A DNA stretch of 64,000 nucleotides from Lutraria lutraria (taxonomy: Eukaryota > Mollusca > Bivalvia > Venerida > Mactridae), in NCBI GenBank assembly GCA_964023205.1, contig OZ026840.1, positions 13,282,454 through 13,346,453 on the forward strand, given 5' to 3'. Of the stretch, positions 23,641-35,895 are shown in pieces (the stretch's first letter is position 1; each line of letters opens with the position of its first letter). The notes under the pieces were generated by a model that saw nothing but the letters and a program-made list of their open reading frames with translations, was not told where the DNA came from and ran no database searches. The position numbers and the translations under genes are program-made.

Positions 23641-24810
23641 GAAAGACATTTTATACATTTTATGGTGAATGGTTTGTTATTTGTAATTTTGATATGTATA
23701 AATTTGTATTAATGAACAACTTTATCTTGTTATTGATCTTTATTTTTCATAATGTATGTCTCTATTATAGCGTAACAATTTAATTAGCCAAAGACTTAAT
23801 CTGTAACTTTTAATCTACCGCCAAAATGGCGTAAGATATGCCCTCGTATAGTCATAATCATAATCTCGGTGACGATCTTTACTGATTACAAGGAAACAAT
23901 CAATAAATCCGGATGGAAAACAGTATAGGGTAGTCTATGTTTCATAAATCTACATTGTTTTCACAGCTGCACATGTCATTTGAATGCATTTTGTCACGGT
24001 GTGTGACCATTAATTGGAGGGTTCCATCAATAAAAGTTTATGTCATAATTTTAACGAACATGTTCACATCATATTGATTATGACAGTAATTAATCATTGT
24101 TGAAAAACTGATATTATTTTAGCAAATACAAAAACAAGTCAAATACCTGAGATCACAGTGAACTTATTCGTGGCGATTAGCATAAAACCATAATTTGGTC
24201 GACCTTACAACTAACCCATCATTAAAGATACATATTGAATAAGATTAAAGTAATGTTTCTTCATTGCTCTTTTCATTATAAACATATATAGAATAACTGG
24301 AATTCTTTTAGCATTATAATGCACGTAATATACCGTCATTATTTCAAGACTTTGACTCAACAATTGTAAATGCAGTAGATATGTAAAGAATTGATCTGTA
24401 TCTTATATTGTGTATGGAAAGGCATGTATACACGTATTCTATATTGTTTTTTATATTATGTATGTATATAATGTTGTACGAGACATGAATAAACTGTTTG
24501 ACTTTACTTAATCTGAAAAATTAAACTGTTGACACGCTTCGTGTATGAATTGATGTTACACATTGTTTGTCACATGACAGTTGATTCTCAATCAGCCATT
24601 GTTATGAATTGACGATTTCGAATAATAGGTGTGAAAATATGTGCATACCAAATAATATAATTTGGTTACACAGTTTCTGGGTTTGCGCTACAATTTATGT
24701 AATTTAGTGCTTATATGATGCTTTTTCATTTTATTATGCACCGGTAAAAATGGATCATTATCGAGAGTGAAATAAGGTACTACAGCAAAATAATTCTTGA
24801 AATCATTGTT

Positions 24811-25330
24811 ATGCCGTCAATACAGACGTACGTCAGTCTCAAAGTATGGAAGAAAAATTTCATGTTTAGTATATCTTCACATTCAAATGGTGTTGCAAAA
24901 AGTGAAATATTTTTCTCGTCAGATCAGGCCGTCATTGAGTTGAATCGTAAAAATGGGGTCATAATCAATCGCAAAATTGTGTTCTTTTACTAATGTAAGC
25001 AAGAAAATATTATCATGCCGCCAATATCGACGTGTGTAAGTGACAAACTATGGAAGAACATTTTGATATAGAGTATATCTTCACATACAAATGATGTCGC
25101 AAAAAGTGCAATATTTTCCTCGTCAGATCAGGCCTCCATATTGTAAATTTTAAAAACTGGGTCATACTCAATCGCGAAATTATGTATTATAACAAAATAA
25201 AACATGAACATATAGTTATGCCGCCAATATAGAAGTATGTCACACTTCAACCACGGCAAGATATCATGAAATTAAGAATATCTTCAAGTACTAAAGCTGT
25301 CGCAAAAAACTGACATTTTCTATTATGCGA
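24811..25330. repeat. ~204-bp tandem repeat, about 2.5 units
   Basis: Units start with atgccg(t/c)caatat at 24811, 25015 and 25218 (periods of 204 and 203). Each contains a 'gtatatcttcacat' and a 'cgtcagatcaggcc' block; the third unit is truncated. It lies near the right end of the 2.7-kb element. Confidence 0.8.
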
Positions 25331-25919
25331 CCATTTCGGTCAAATTATCACGTCAGTTTGATTTTCGAACGGTCACAAAAACTTGGAAATCTTTAGAACC
25401 ACGAATATTTATAAACAAAATTACAACATCTGTAAAATATTTAACACTTTAAGATCAATATATAAAAAACTCTATGCAAAAACAACATTTATTTAAGCCG
25501 ATTGAAGAGAATATTTGACCCATCTTTTATCTGCTATATAACGACATTACGGTAAATGCATGCGCATGCGCTCTCGCGTGCATATCCCTATGCACTGTTT
25601 TTCAGCCAGTTTCCGTCCGTTGCGTATCCCTGTAATATAGCATCCCTGGTTATGTTCACAGACATGATACCAGTGTCATAATAATATTTTAGGAAAACTG
25701 CTTTTTAGACAAAATAACGGACTAATCTGGCATAATGTGGTGAATGACGACGCAATTATTGTACAGAAAACGCATTTTACACCGGCAAACATAAACTTAA
25801 CTAGAACAACTAACAAAACAATCCAAAAAACTAACATTTCGTCCTCCTGCCGGTCAAACTTTTCAAAATGACATGACTGTGTAGGTCAGAAAACCATGGA
25901 GAGACTATTTACATAAAAT

Positions 25920-26133
25920 TTCGTTGCATACCATACACATGCTTACGATGCGAACCGCCTCTCGTGATACGTCGTTTGCCCCCAGTGGTAATGAAGTATT
26001 CTAAAAATCGTATTCTCACAGTGGATATAGTTGAAATGTAGAATATCGCATTAATATATTATAGTTGTATATTGAATAATTTTGATTTCTTCAATTCTGA
26101 TTTAGCAAAAAGTCACGTGGTATTCGCACCGTG
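25920..26133 (-). repeat. Fragments related to the 20.4-21.0 kb region, inverted
   Basis: Positions 25920-25995 match 20888-20955 in reverse complement. Positions 26103-26133 match one terminal arm of the 416-bp foldback element (ttagcaaaaagtcacgtgg...accgtg). No second arm is seen nearby, so it is a partial copy. Confidence 0.6.
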
Positions 26134-27288
26134 ATAACGTTATTACTTTACGCTGTACGATGTAAAACATCATTACTCACTAAACGTCACTTTTTCATCT
26201 ATTTTTATTCTTAAACTGTAAGGACATAATTTTGTTGTTTGAATAATGTATCATCGTTTTAGTTTTAACTTGTAAAGTGCAATGTTATTGACTTTTTGTG
26301 TTGATATTCGTACAGGCATATTTCCAGACTTGATTAATTTCATTATTTTGTAGGTTGTGTAATTTTAAAGGATATGGTTAAAAGCCAAACAGTCAAACAG
26401 TCAAACTATCCCTCGCGAACCAAACCAATACACAGTGTATACTCTTTGTAAAATCTCCATAGGAAAACAAACCAAGGGAAACGGATGATTACAGACAAAC
26501 TTCTAGCATGGGAATCACCATTTCCAGGGTAGAAGTAAGAGATAGAAAAAGAGAAAAAGAAAGAGAAAGGATACTCCAATTGACTAGCAATGGTTTGTAT
26601 AGCATTCCCCACTTTTTTCGCTTAAGATCTTTGTGTTATCATACGCTACGATCATGCAAAGTGTTTAAAAAAAATCATTGTATAGTTTTCATTTTGTCTA
26701 ATAGTATATGTCTATGTGGAAAATGCTAAGTCAGAGCAAGGCGCACAGCAGGACGTCGCGGACGGATTCAAAACTGACGTAAGCGGCTCCGTACTATTCT
26801 CAGACTGATTTGACGAAGCCCTGGAATTATTTCGGACCAAATACAATCACGCAAATTCATACATAACGCGATTATACATGTATGTATCTTGTTGACGCGA
26901 CATCCTCCGCGGTCCGGACCAACATGTTGCATATATCATGTAGATGAGTATACTAATCAATTTAAGCCAAAATAGACAAGCATCGTTTGACACGCAAAAT
27001 GCGCGTGGATTTCATGATAAAGCTTTTCAATACAGTCTACACAGTCTATTCAGATGTACAAACCGGTTTAATGTAAGCTAATTGGAAACATAAACATTTT
27101 TTATAATTAAAAGCGAATTCTTTCTTTAAATTGAGTGAGGATATTTATGCCATAATCAGTAGACTATGAACTGGTGACAAGATTGATCAGGGACGGACAA
27201 GAACCTTTTTCCACAAGGTCCTTACATCGTGTCATTACACAATTACTAACATTGTTGTATTACATTTGTTGTGCATTTAACTTTTCAG
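26134..27288. other. No gene seen upstream of the first HEPN-locus exon
   Basis: AT-rich, with one purine-rich stretch (26530-26575). No upstream exon with a compatible phase could be recognised. Confidence 0.4.
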
Positions 27289-27692
27289 ACAGAATCATTG
27301 AGAAGTTCTGCTTTTTGTTTTGCGCTTCGGAATATAGCGATGAATATTACCATTACAACTGCATTCTCGAGGAAATTATGTCCACGTTTGTGCATAACAT
27401 GTTTGAAGATTTCATCAAGAATCTTAACATACCTTCCCAACTTCCTTTTGAGACATGGACTGCGAAGAACATTGCTCATCTTGAAGCTGAATTACAGAGG
27501 ATCCGCTACAGAGAAATAGACGAATCAGATCCGTCAGAATTAGACGAAGAATCGTTGGTCCATTTCGTATCACGACAATTCCTGTTTAACAAATATACTC
27601 TGACTGATGAGTCTTTCACATTTGTACCGGACTTATTTGACATCATGCTTAATTGCAGTCTATTTGACAATGTGATCACGTGTATTACGGAG
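27289..27692 (+). CDS. HEPN-locus exon 1: divergent HEPN-like N-terminal unit
   Basis: The acceptor cttttcag ends at 27288 and the donor GTAAGC starts at 27693. The frame (entered with two bases) gives 134 residues: RIIEKFCFLFCASEYSDEYY, then EEIMSTFVHNMFEDFIKNL, an acidic segment (EIDESDPSELDEESL), and FVPDLFDIMLNCSLFDNVIT at the end. The last part parallels LGLFHTMLNCALF of the HEPN exon at 58737, and both are followed by a phase-0 junction to a short helical exon. I infer a diverged paralogue of the HEPN_DZIP3 domain. The W-x-x-AK-x-FMP signature and the Cys pairs of the downstream copy are missing. The frame is also open upstream to 27174 and an internal ATG exists at 27378, so it could instead be a first exon. 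Confidence 0.65.
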
Positions 27693-28117
27693 GTAAGCTT
27701 TCATTTTTTCCCACGTGTCGCTATTATTATCCTTAGAAGATTTGAAAGTATGTGTTTGTGATATTTTACTTCTTTACATTTCCATTGGAAATGTCGCCTT
27801 TTATTGTGATAGTAAGTAAATGCTTTACGTGTAATGAAAATCATTGATTATTGCATATAAAAAAAGGCACAAAGGTTATCAGATTTATTATTGTAGACAA
27901 CATTGCAAACGTTGGTTAATTTATGGATAGAATCGGGATAATGAAATGTATCCATATTTTATCACATGAGTAAGTATAACCTTTGTTCGACTATGTATAT
28001 TATCTGCATGATAATCTGTTTAATTATGCCTAAGCATACATTTAAACGTAATAAATCTATTTGAAACTACGTGTATAATTTGATCAATATCTATATCTAC
28101 AAAGTAATATATTTTTC

Positions 28118-28586
28118 GCATAAGGTTTTCATAGTCTAATACGAAGTGTTAAGGATCGTATTTTGAATATTGTCATTCTTTTGTATACCAATAAAGACAT
28201 TTACAGGTGAATCTTTAAAAACTTTTACCGTCAGTTAAGAGAGTTACAGCCGTTTTTATTCTCTACCCCTAACGTAAAAAAGTACCTCAAAATCAAATGA
28301 AGTTACCTTTATGAAAATTGGCCTATCTCTCTAACAGATGATACAATAAAATTCTTTTAATGCAAGAATGTGTATAAGTCTAAGGGTAACCAATGTTTCG
28401 TCAATTCAAATTGTTTATACAACGTTTGGAAGTACTATGTTGCAGAAAAAGTGAAAAATATAACCCAGCCCCTTTAAGATTTAATAAAGATTTTAGTCTT
28501 TTACCAAAAAGTAACAAATTGATTATTATCATTAAAATAAAAACTAAAGCAGTGAAACAGCTGAAATTTTCATAATATTAACTACA
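28118..28586 (+). repeat. ~800-bp dispersed repeat, copy 2, left part
   Basis: Reverse complement of the right-hand half of the repeat at 6305-7105. It is interrupted at 28586/28587 by the 3.9-kb transposon and resumes at 32493. Confidence 0.75.
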
Positions 28587-30093
28587 ACCCAGCCAGCAAA
28601 ATCATATCGGTCCGATATCGGGCCTTTATCGTTTTGCCCATCGGCGTTTGATCGGTCCGATATCGTTTCAGATATATGTCGGTCCAATATCGGCCCGATA
28701 TCGGCAATTTTATACCCTAGCATAAATTCTCAAATGTGTGCAGATTCTAGGTCAGACCGACAATAACGCAGTGAAATACATTATTAATCAAATCATATGT
28801 ATTTCAATTTGTCATATTGCACAGTAAACAACAGGCAAATATGCATTTAGAAGACTTCATTGCCAATTCTGATGAATGAAGAAAAAATTAACAAGAATTT
28901 TGTCAAATTGCCAATAAAAACGTGACTGAGTTAATTAATATCAGTTTTTGAACAAAATGATTTACTTATTTACCACAGTTAACAAATTAAACAATTTCCT
29001 ATCTTCATTTTAAAGGTTTTACGTTGGAATATTTGAGTAGAAAGAACTTTTAAAAAAGTGATTGTATACGTTATTTTGAATTCGAAGTATATGGATTTCA
29101 CTTGGAGAACCGAAAAATACCCACTTTAAAACACCTTTTTTCATTATTGAATAGGTATTTCCTAACTAGGTGCGCACCCTAGATATAACTATTTTAAGAC
29201 CCTTGCCAAAAATTAAACCTCGCTTTCAAAGCCAGGTAAATGCACGAAAACTTCATGTTATGGTGGTGTTGAATAAACATAAATAAGGCAAATATATTTT
29301 AAAACTTAAGGTAGGTCGCGGGTTTCCTTCCGAAAAGTGTTCAGTTCCTAAAGTCAATGCACAAGAAAACCTTTTTGCAGGAACATCCTTCAAAGTATTG
29401 GCTAAAGCAAAAATGATGTATTCAAATGATATTTCCAAAGAAACCGCTCAAAAAACGGCCACCTAGTGCAGCGATATGTTGTATATGTTTTTTTTCGCGT
29501 TATTTCTTGTACTGCTCCGATAATTTTGTATATTAAGCTATGAAATTTACTGAACACAATGCTGAATCATTTACAAATCCGAAAAGTTAATTTAGCTTCA
29601 TTTTTCCGTCATTAAATCTTAAAAGGTTTTGATCGAACTCTTTTCGGGAGGAAACCCGTGACCCACCTTAACTAAAACCTCGTATTGATAAAGAAGATTA
29701 ATTAAAACACGTTTTTCTTACTGTGCACGGACTGTCTGACATGTTTCGTTGTTTACATAATTAGAAATACAAGTCAAAATAGGAAGTACACATTTCTAAA
29801 AATAGACCGAGGATACCCTTTCGGTTTCAATACAACAACGAGTAATGAAGGTTTCCTTCCATAATTAATAGCAATCTTTGCCGAAATACTTCAGCATGTA
29901 CTAAATATTGTCCAAATCAACGTTTCCGTCAGTTCTTTTCTTCACATGCATAATTTGAGAAAGGAAAGCAACTGACCCCCTGTAACTAAAACAGTAAACA
30001 TTTTTGTCTTGTTATAATGTGATCTACACAAATGATAAAATTATGTGTTAGTATGAAATGTCAGATGTGTCACATCTACTTATGTACTCAGTA

Positions 30094-30259
30094 CAGTACA
30101 ACCTCTGTACAGCAACGCCCTGTGGGAGCTGTTGACCGTTGTTTAGAGGTTGTTTCCCTACAGAGGTTGAATTTATGGTAAGTATCAGTTTAGGAAATCT
30201 TGAAAGTGCTGTTAAAAAGTTGTTGGTCTACGGAGGGCTGCTCTGCAGAGGTTTTACTA
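30094..30259. mobile_element. 166-bp MITE, Tc1/mariner/pogo-like
   Basis: The ends CAGTACAACCTCTGTACAGC and, from the right, TAGTAAAACCTCTGCAGAGC are imperfect inverted repeats. TA occurs on both sides (30092-30093, 30260-30261). The 'acctctgtagagc' type of end is typical of pogo/mariner-like MITEs. It is nested inside the 3.9-kb transposon. Confidence 0.6.
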
Positions 30260-30614
30260 TACTATATTACTTATGTTGTCTCAAAAGTCATTGCCTGAAT
30301 TAAGAAGAAAAGTATTAAAGAATGTATATAAAACACATGTGTGAAATAAAAGTAGTAGATACCAATAATTTAACAACAGCAGGAAGGATACATGGATAAT
30401 GAGTGATAAACAGTTCTTTTAAAAAAGATTGTGTCAGAAAATATTAGAAAACTGGGGGGAAAGTCACAGTTAACACAGGGACACAACACACACTGTTGGC
30501 TATTCATGTAAGAAAAAGCTGAATTAGTATCTGAATGATTTTTCGTCCATCACTGAGACTGAACAAAGTTAAACTCAAAGTTTTCACTTGTAAGTCAATA
30601 GAACTGTTGCATAA

Positions 30615-31834
30615 TTATGATATATAGTCATCACTACTATTTCTAGGTCTGATGGTCCAACTGGAATTGTATCCCTCCACCCCAGTCAGAAGCCAATCCT
30701 CCATAACGAACTCAGAATCATGTATGTTGGTCTGTCGGTAGTTTCTCTTCAGTGCTCCTGAAACATGAATAATATGCATTACAGTATAGCAATTACGTCT
30801 TGCATGTATAGAAAACCGTTAAATTGTTATGCAGTATGCCTACCAAACTAATAATGTTAGCTGTAATCGCTGACATTGTTCATTAACAGGGTCTTTAAAA
30901 GGCCCTTCCCAATTGAAAATTTAAAAGTCCAAATTTACACTAGCAGCTCTATAATTACTGAAACCGCAAATTTCGGGATATTGCTTCAAACTTCAACAGA
31001 CAAAGGCTTTTTTCCAATGAAGAGAGAAAGACCCATGTCTGAGAAACTTTCTCTCATTTCATTAGGGCACTTTAAAGGGACAACTCTCGCTGGTATACCA
31101 GCGATTATTTGCGGTTTGGGCTATGTAAACTGTTATGCGTAATACTACCTGTCAATTAAACTCTGTTGTTTAAAATAGCACAAGAATTGGTGAGTCATCA
31201 ACTGACCACTGGTTAGTAAAGTACTCCTGTTATATAGAAAGCATCGGCTGCTCAACCTTACCACGTGCCTCTGTTTACAAACAGGTTTAAACTTTTTCTC
31301 AAAGTAACACTTAGAATTGATGTATTACTAAGATTATTGGATGAAATGTTTTGACATAGAATATTTACCATTGTGAGAATTTTCAAAGAATATTTTTCGG
31401 TAGTTTATTCAAAAATTCAAAAAAGGGCTCTCTGATATGAAACATGCATACAATTTTACAATAACCCGCCCCAGCGCCATCTAGTGGTTTGTATAGTCCT
31501 GTTACCCCTTTAAGAAGGTTTGACCCAGGAAATTGATTTGGGAGTGCATCAATATAAGCTCTCAACTTTCTCAATACTCAAGCAGGTATATGAACTTATT
31601 AGAATAACTGACGCAAAACACATTACACACAATAGTCATCAACTTCATTAAAAAACTTACAAAGAATAGCTGAACTAAATTTCAGTGAACCACAAGTCAT
31701 CACAGAGCCCTTCCTTCGCCGCAGTCCAGTTTAACTCGATAGTCAGTCTGTTATGGGCAACTTCTTTCATTATACCCTTTACTATGGTTTTTAATAGTGA
31801 GTCACCAACATTGGAATTTGGAGATATGGCTGAC
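30615..31834 (-). pseudogene. Decayed DUF4806-like coding remnant in the 3.9-kb transposon
   Basis: There are two exon-like blocks on the minus strand. The first (31834-31661; acceptor cttacag, donor gtaagt) reads NVGDSLLKTIVKGIMKEVAH, TIELNWTAAKEG, then in a shifted frame CGSLKFSSAIL. The second (30757-30615, acceptor tttcag) reads ALKRNYRQTNIHDSEFVMED then WLL. In order these match my memory of DUF4806: a helical segment, an N-W pair, a LK-x-x-x-AI strand, then a D-E-x-x-x-x-x-WL helix. At least one frameshift and a stop in the first block show decay. The protein family is often carried by repeats; its function is unknown. Confidence 0.45.
31370..31535 (-). repeat. Dispersed repeat, inverted partner at 39540-39680
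   Basis: Shares 'cactagatggcgct', 'catgcatgtttcatatcaga' and 'gaaaaatattctttgaaaat' blocks with 39540-39680 on the opposite strand. It lies inside the 3.9-kb transposon, between the two DUF4806-like blocks. Confidence 0.6.
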
Positions 31835-32492
31835 CTGTAAGAAAAACAATTCAAAGACATCAGTTTCCAATTTCAACCAATATCGCTGTAATTTTATGTA
31901 CACTTCAAATAAAAACAAGTAAAAAGCGAGCCTAACTCTTGATATTGAAAATAATTCATTGAATAAACAAGCCTAGCAAAGTTTAAAACTATGTTTAAAC
32001 AGTTTTTTCACATTTATCGCGAAATCTCATTACAAATACATGTCTAAGCTATCATGTGCACGTGCCGGTTTCAATCTTGGCGTAAAAAAATGAATTTCAG
32101 AAAACATTAGATACGGTGAACATGATATTATTGAACGGTTTTACCTGGAGTAAAATAAATCCGCAGTCTAAATTGCTTTGTCTCTTTCTCGCGCCGACCG
32201 GTTGGCTACAGAACAATAATACAAATCAAACGAAATTATCACGTGTTTTACCTCGATATCGGACCGGGATCGGACCGTCAACGGCTTTATTTTTTTTTAT
32301 TTAACGTCAAAATACTAAATAACATATCCTTACTATCATAAAATGCATTTCTCTTTTATATTTTATCCACTTGTTAACGAAATTTGAGGGAAAATAAATC
32401 ATCCTACAATCACGGATATATATCGGATAGATATCTAACCGTTATGCCGGTCTATAAACGATATCTATCCGATATACCAATGCTGGCTGGGT

Positions 32493-32835
32493 ATGTGTGT
32501 ATAAAGTCTACTCCAAATTTTAAAAAAAGTTTCACCGTCCGGTTTTGAAAAAAATAGTGTCAGAAATCCATAGTCACTTGATTTTCGTTTATTATAAATT
32601 CCAATAAACTAGACAAAAAAAATGAAATAAATATTTTCTTCCATATTACTGTATAAATTCATGTTCTTAATACGAAACATTACCTAAAAACTAATGAAAA
32701 AAAGAAAAAAGTATGGTCCTAGTGGGGTTTAAACCTATAACCCTCAGGAATATGTCAATATGTCAGTAAAGTTCATGAAACTGAGTACTCTTAAAAATGG
32801 AGGTTTTGAGTTAGAGATTAAAATCCTTAACAGCA
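32493..32835 (+). repeat. ~800-bp dispersed repeat, copy 2, right part
   Basis: Continues the alignment to copy 1 (6305-6650, reverse complement) directly after the 3.9-kb insertion, with landmarks caccgtccggttttgaaaa and gtatggtcctagtggg. Confidence 0.75.
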
Positions 32836-32925
32836 AAATTTTATACGACCGACATAGACATGTCTACGAAAAAGATGTGTTTTCTGTATATTACAGTATA
32901 TTTGTTTAAACATGATATTTTTCAG

Positions 32926-33063
32926 ATCATGAATATTTATTTAGACGAAAATTACCACAGGATCAGATATAGTAATTTAGTTATGCTTAGACGAAAAATT
33001 GAACGGCTCATTGATGAAGTTGATGATAAATTTCTACCAAACAAAGAACATTTTCGTGATAAG
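32926..33063 (+). CDS. HEPN-locus exon 2: short helical exon, motif-less counterpart of the RxxxxH exon
   Basis: The acceptor atttttcag ends at 32925 and the donor GTAAGG starts at 33064. It is 138 bp in phase 0 on both sides and encodes IMNIYLDENYHRIRYSNLVM then LRRKIERLIDEVDDKFLPNK. Position and length class correspond to the exon at 59393, which begins IINSRNMMMHST. At the corresponding place this one has IMNIYLDENYHR, so the R-x4-H pair of HEPN RNases is not conserved. The rest is amphipathic helix. I infer a catalytically dead HEPN half-domain. Confidence 0.7.
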
Positions 33064-33080
33064 GTAAGGTGTCAGTACTT

Positions 33081-33156
33081 TTATCTGGCCGATTTTGCCG
33101 GAAGTGACTGGATAAATTAGTTTATCCAGTCACTTCATGCAAATTCGACCAGATAA
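33081..33156. repeat. Intronic 76-bp hairpin beside a splice donor
   Basis: Arms 33081-33116 and 33121-33156 are imperfect inverted repeats around a 4-base loop (ttag). The inner gtgactggataaa/tttatccagtcac part is perfect. It begins 18 bases after the donor of exon 2. The following ~400 bp contain more gataaa/tttatcc steps. Confidence 0.7.
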
Positions 33157-33159
33157 CAG

Positions 33160-35895
33160 TGTGCCGGATAAACTTTGCTTTATAAGGTCTCCTGACCATG
33201 TGACTTGTGATAAACCGTCACCTGACCACGTGATCTGACGGACTATTTCTTATAACAGAGTCGCCGGCTGAAATTCAGTGCCCGGAGGTGCGGTTTACAT
33301 CGATAAATGTTCTACGATTTACCTGCCTCTACAAAACGTTATCAAGATGTCCGACGTAGTTGTTTATCGTGACGTCATTGAACGAACGTGACGTTACGCG
33401 CAGATTAATGAGAAAGTAACTAAATAGTCCCGAGTTTTTTTCCCCTTATTTAAGCAAATTCAGTTACTGGATAAATAGAATAATAGGTTAGTGTCGTGGA
33501 TTGAGTAAAAGTTTATCCGGCTCGGCTGCGGAAATTATCGGATTCGCTTTCGGCTCACCCGATAAATTTGCGATATCAACGATACGATATAAAAGTATTT
33601 CAAAGTAATGAAAAATGTTGAAATATTAGTGTTTTGGGGAACTATGCACACGTGTTTTGGTGCTAGAAAGTCCTAATTAACTGTTAGAATGATGTAAAAC
33701 TAAATTTGTCTCGTATTAAAGTCACCAATTTGATTGACATATGCGTTATATATAATTATATAGTTGATATTGCGGAAATAAAATAATTATGAGAAATTTT
33801 AACAAGTTTTAATCCCTGTCCCATAAATGGCCTTATATCAATAATAGAACCTAGCCATATAAAATTGTTTAAAGAATCAGGGTTCTGATTGTTAAATTTA
33901 TTAACATTACTTAAATTATTACAGTTTGTCCTAATTTCTCGTCCAATGAAATGTCCGCGTTTCATTTGAAATTTGAAAAATATATCGCATAAAATGCGCC
34001 GAAACCCAGATATAGAGAAAATAAGTCGAGTTTGTGTGCTACGTGACCAAACGCTGAATAGGGCGGTGCAAATGGCATCAGTTTTATTACGTCCTCCTTA
34101 ACCGTGCAATAAAGTAGGCGGAGTTTAAACTACTCATAGACTTCGTAGGAGATTGCGCCATTCGGTAGCATTTGTTGAACCAGGTACGAATTTTCCATGG
34201 TTTTCGTTATTTTTTGATGGATTTAATGCCCGTTTACAACAGAATTTTAGTCAAATACAAGCGGGCAGTCCATCTTGTCATCGTTTCTTGGTACATAGTA
34301 CCAGGTTCCATGGTTAAGAAATTATTTTATCAAATCGCATAGCTTGCTTTTTTATATTTCCAAATTAATTATCATCAAACAAAATTACTCGTAAATTCAT
34401 GTAGATACATGAATGTTACAACATCAAAATCGACCTAAATATGCATTTTATAAATCAACCAGCCCCTTATATTCAACAGTAATACGTTGAGAATGGAATG
34501 GAATTGATGTTCAGAGATCGATTGTTAGTTGTATATAACTGGGCCGGTACTAGATACCACACTTGCAAGGTTTTCCGATCTAAGTCGGACTCGAACTTAA
34601 ACATGTGCAAGAATCCAGGAAGTTTGGCAAGAAACAGAACGGTCGAAAACAGTAAATAACGGTATGTACATAGGCCAAATTGAAAGAATGATCAAAGAGT
34701 AAGAAACATTTAAATCATGCATTTCTGGGTATTGATTGTATATATAATAACTAAGACAACACCAGTTCTTCAAGAATAAAACAACCATAGATCTAGAATT
34801 CGTCGTAACCAAAGTAATAATCTCCATTTTTACAGGTAAAGTTTGGCTCTTATTAATGCATATAAAGCACACTGTATGCCCCGCTTTCTTTTTAATTTCC
34901 CTCTGAATTGAGGTACTTTGTGGGCGATGTCAAATTACATCTAGTGATGATTGACAGTTTTTGTCGAGACAAAACATGCCTACGTGATAGAAATTAGGAC
35001 AAACTGTAAATCAGTTATCGTTCATATTTTGAATTTTATGCGACCGTCATTTCGCATCGCTTGTGATATATCCCATAAAATTCAAAATATGAACTATAAC
35101 TAATACATTATGAACTTCTGAAACCTTCAACTTGGATGTAATAATGACGAGACATATGTGTTCTAAGGTGTCTAGTCCTACCACTATACTTGACATCGCG
35201 TTGACACTTGTTACAGAAAACTACGTGCTTCTTTCATCAATCGGCAAAGCAAAATGCTGGCATGTTTTTATGTAAAATTGCATGGTGGCGTAATACAATT
35301 TATAAGTCAATATCTTCTTGACAAAGTCTAAATATTCGCATAGAATTTGTTTTCTAGCTTTAACTGACGCTGCTAATGTCGATAAATAGAGTATAGAATC
35401 CCGGATAGTAGTTGCGTAAGCATTGTCGACGATGATATGAGTGTAAATTCGCAAATCTAGTTCAGTTGTTCAACATTCTAAGAGTTTTTTCCTAGACGAA
35501 TTATACTTACGAGTATTTGTTTATTATAGCTGTTTGCGAGTACTTACTGTAGTGTTTATTACTAGTTTGGCTAATCCTGGCCATTTGATTGGCTAATGGT
35601 GATGACTGAATCTAAACCATGAAGGCATTGCCTAGATAAGTTGTTGTGTGGCTATTTGAAGTTCAAAGTGGTTGTATGATAGTGCTCAGATTTATGGTGA
35701 ATTCGTTAACATTTAGGGTTGATTCTATTTGATTGATGTAGTGTATGATATAACCATTGTGCTTGTGAACTATATACATGAATTTATTCATTTGTCAAAT
35801 ACTCATGATTGTCATTATAATGTGTATTACTCATATGATGTAAATATTTTATACCCTTGGTTTGAATTAAATATACAGACAATATCCTTTATGAA
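33160..35895. other. Intron, no further exon seen
   Basis: AT-rich. The only structure noted is a 27-bp-arm inverted repeat at 35014-35040/35074-35100 (gttatcgttcatattttgaa...). I see no coding exon. Confidence 0.4.
35014..35100. repeat. 87-bp inverted repeat (hairpin)
   Basis: Arms of about 27 bp read gtta(t/a)(c/g)gttcatattttgaa and onward with two mismatches; the spacer is 33 bp. It could be a small MITE, but no target duplication is evident. Confidence 0.6.

Larger units (their letters stand above)
22944..25648. mobile_element. 2.7-kb element with 20-bp inverted ends and 7-bp target duplication
   Basis: It begins CAGGGATGCTATATTACAGG and ends with the exact reverse complement (to 25648). 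The flanks carry GTTATGT on both sides (22937-22943, 25649-25655). The interior holds two diverged tandem-repeat regions and no intact coding frame, so it is non-autonomous or decayed. A 35-bp copy made of the two ends alone lies at 41278-41312. Confidence 0.75.
28587..32492. mobile_element. 3.9-kb DNA transposon with ACCCAGCCAGCA inverted ends
   Basis: The left end ACCCAGCCAGCA and right end TGCTGGCTGGGT are perfect inverted repeats. Sub-terminal DNA on both sides is rich in tatcgg/ccgata palindromic steps (28606-28700 and 32250-32475). The insertion splits the ~800-bp repeat exactly, which confirms the boundaries independently. A minus-strand coding remnant resembling DUF4806 lies inside (30615-31834). 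Target duplication is unclear. The superfamily is not assigned. Confidence 0.75.

Noticed and set aside
24811..24993. 60-codon frame
   Set aside because: It coincides with a unit of the 204-bp tandem repeat; the other units are not open.
24811..25330. CRISPR-like or regulatory array
   Set aside because: Units are ~204 bp, few and contiguous, with no spacer structure; an ordinary tandem repeat in a eukaryotic genome.
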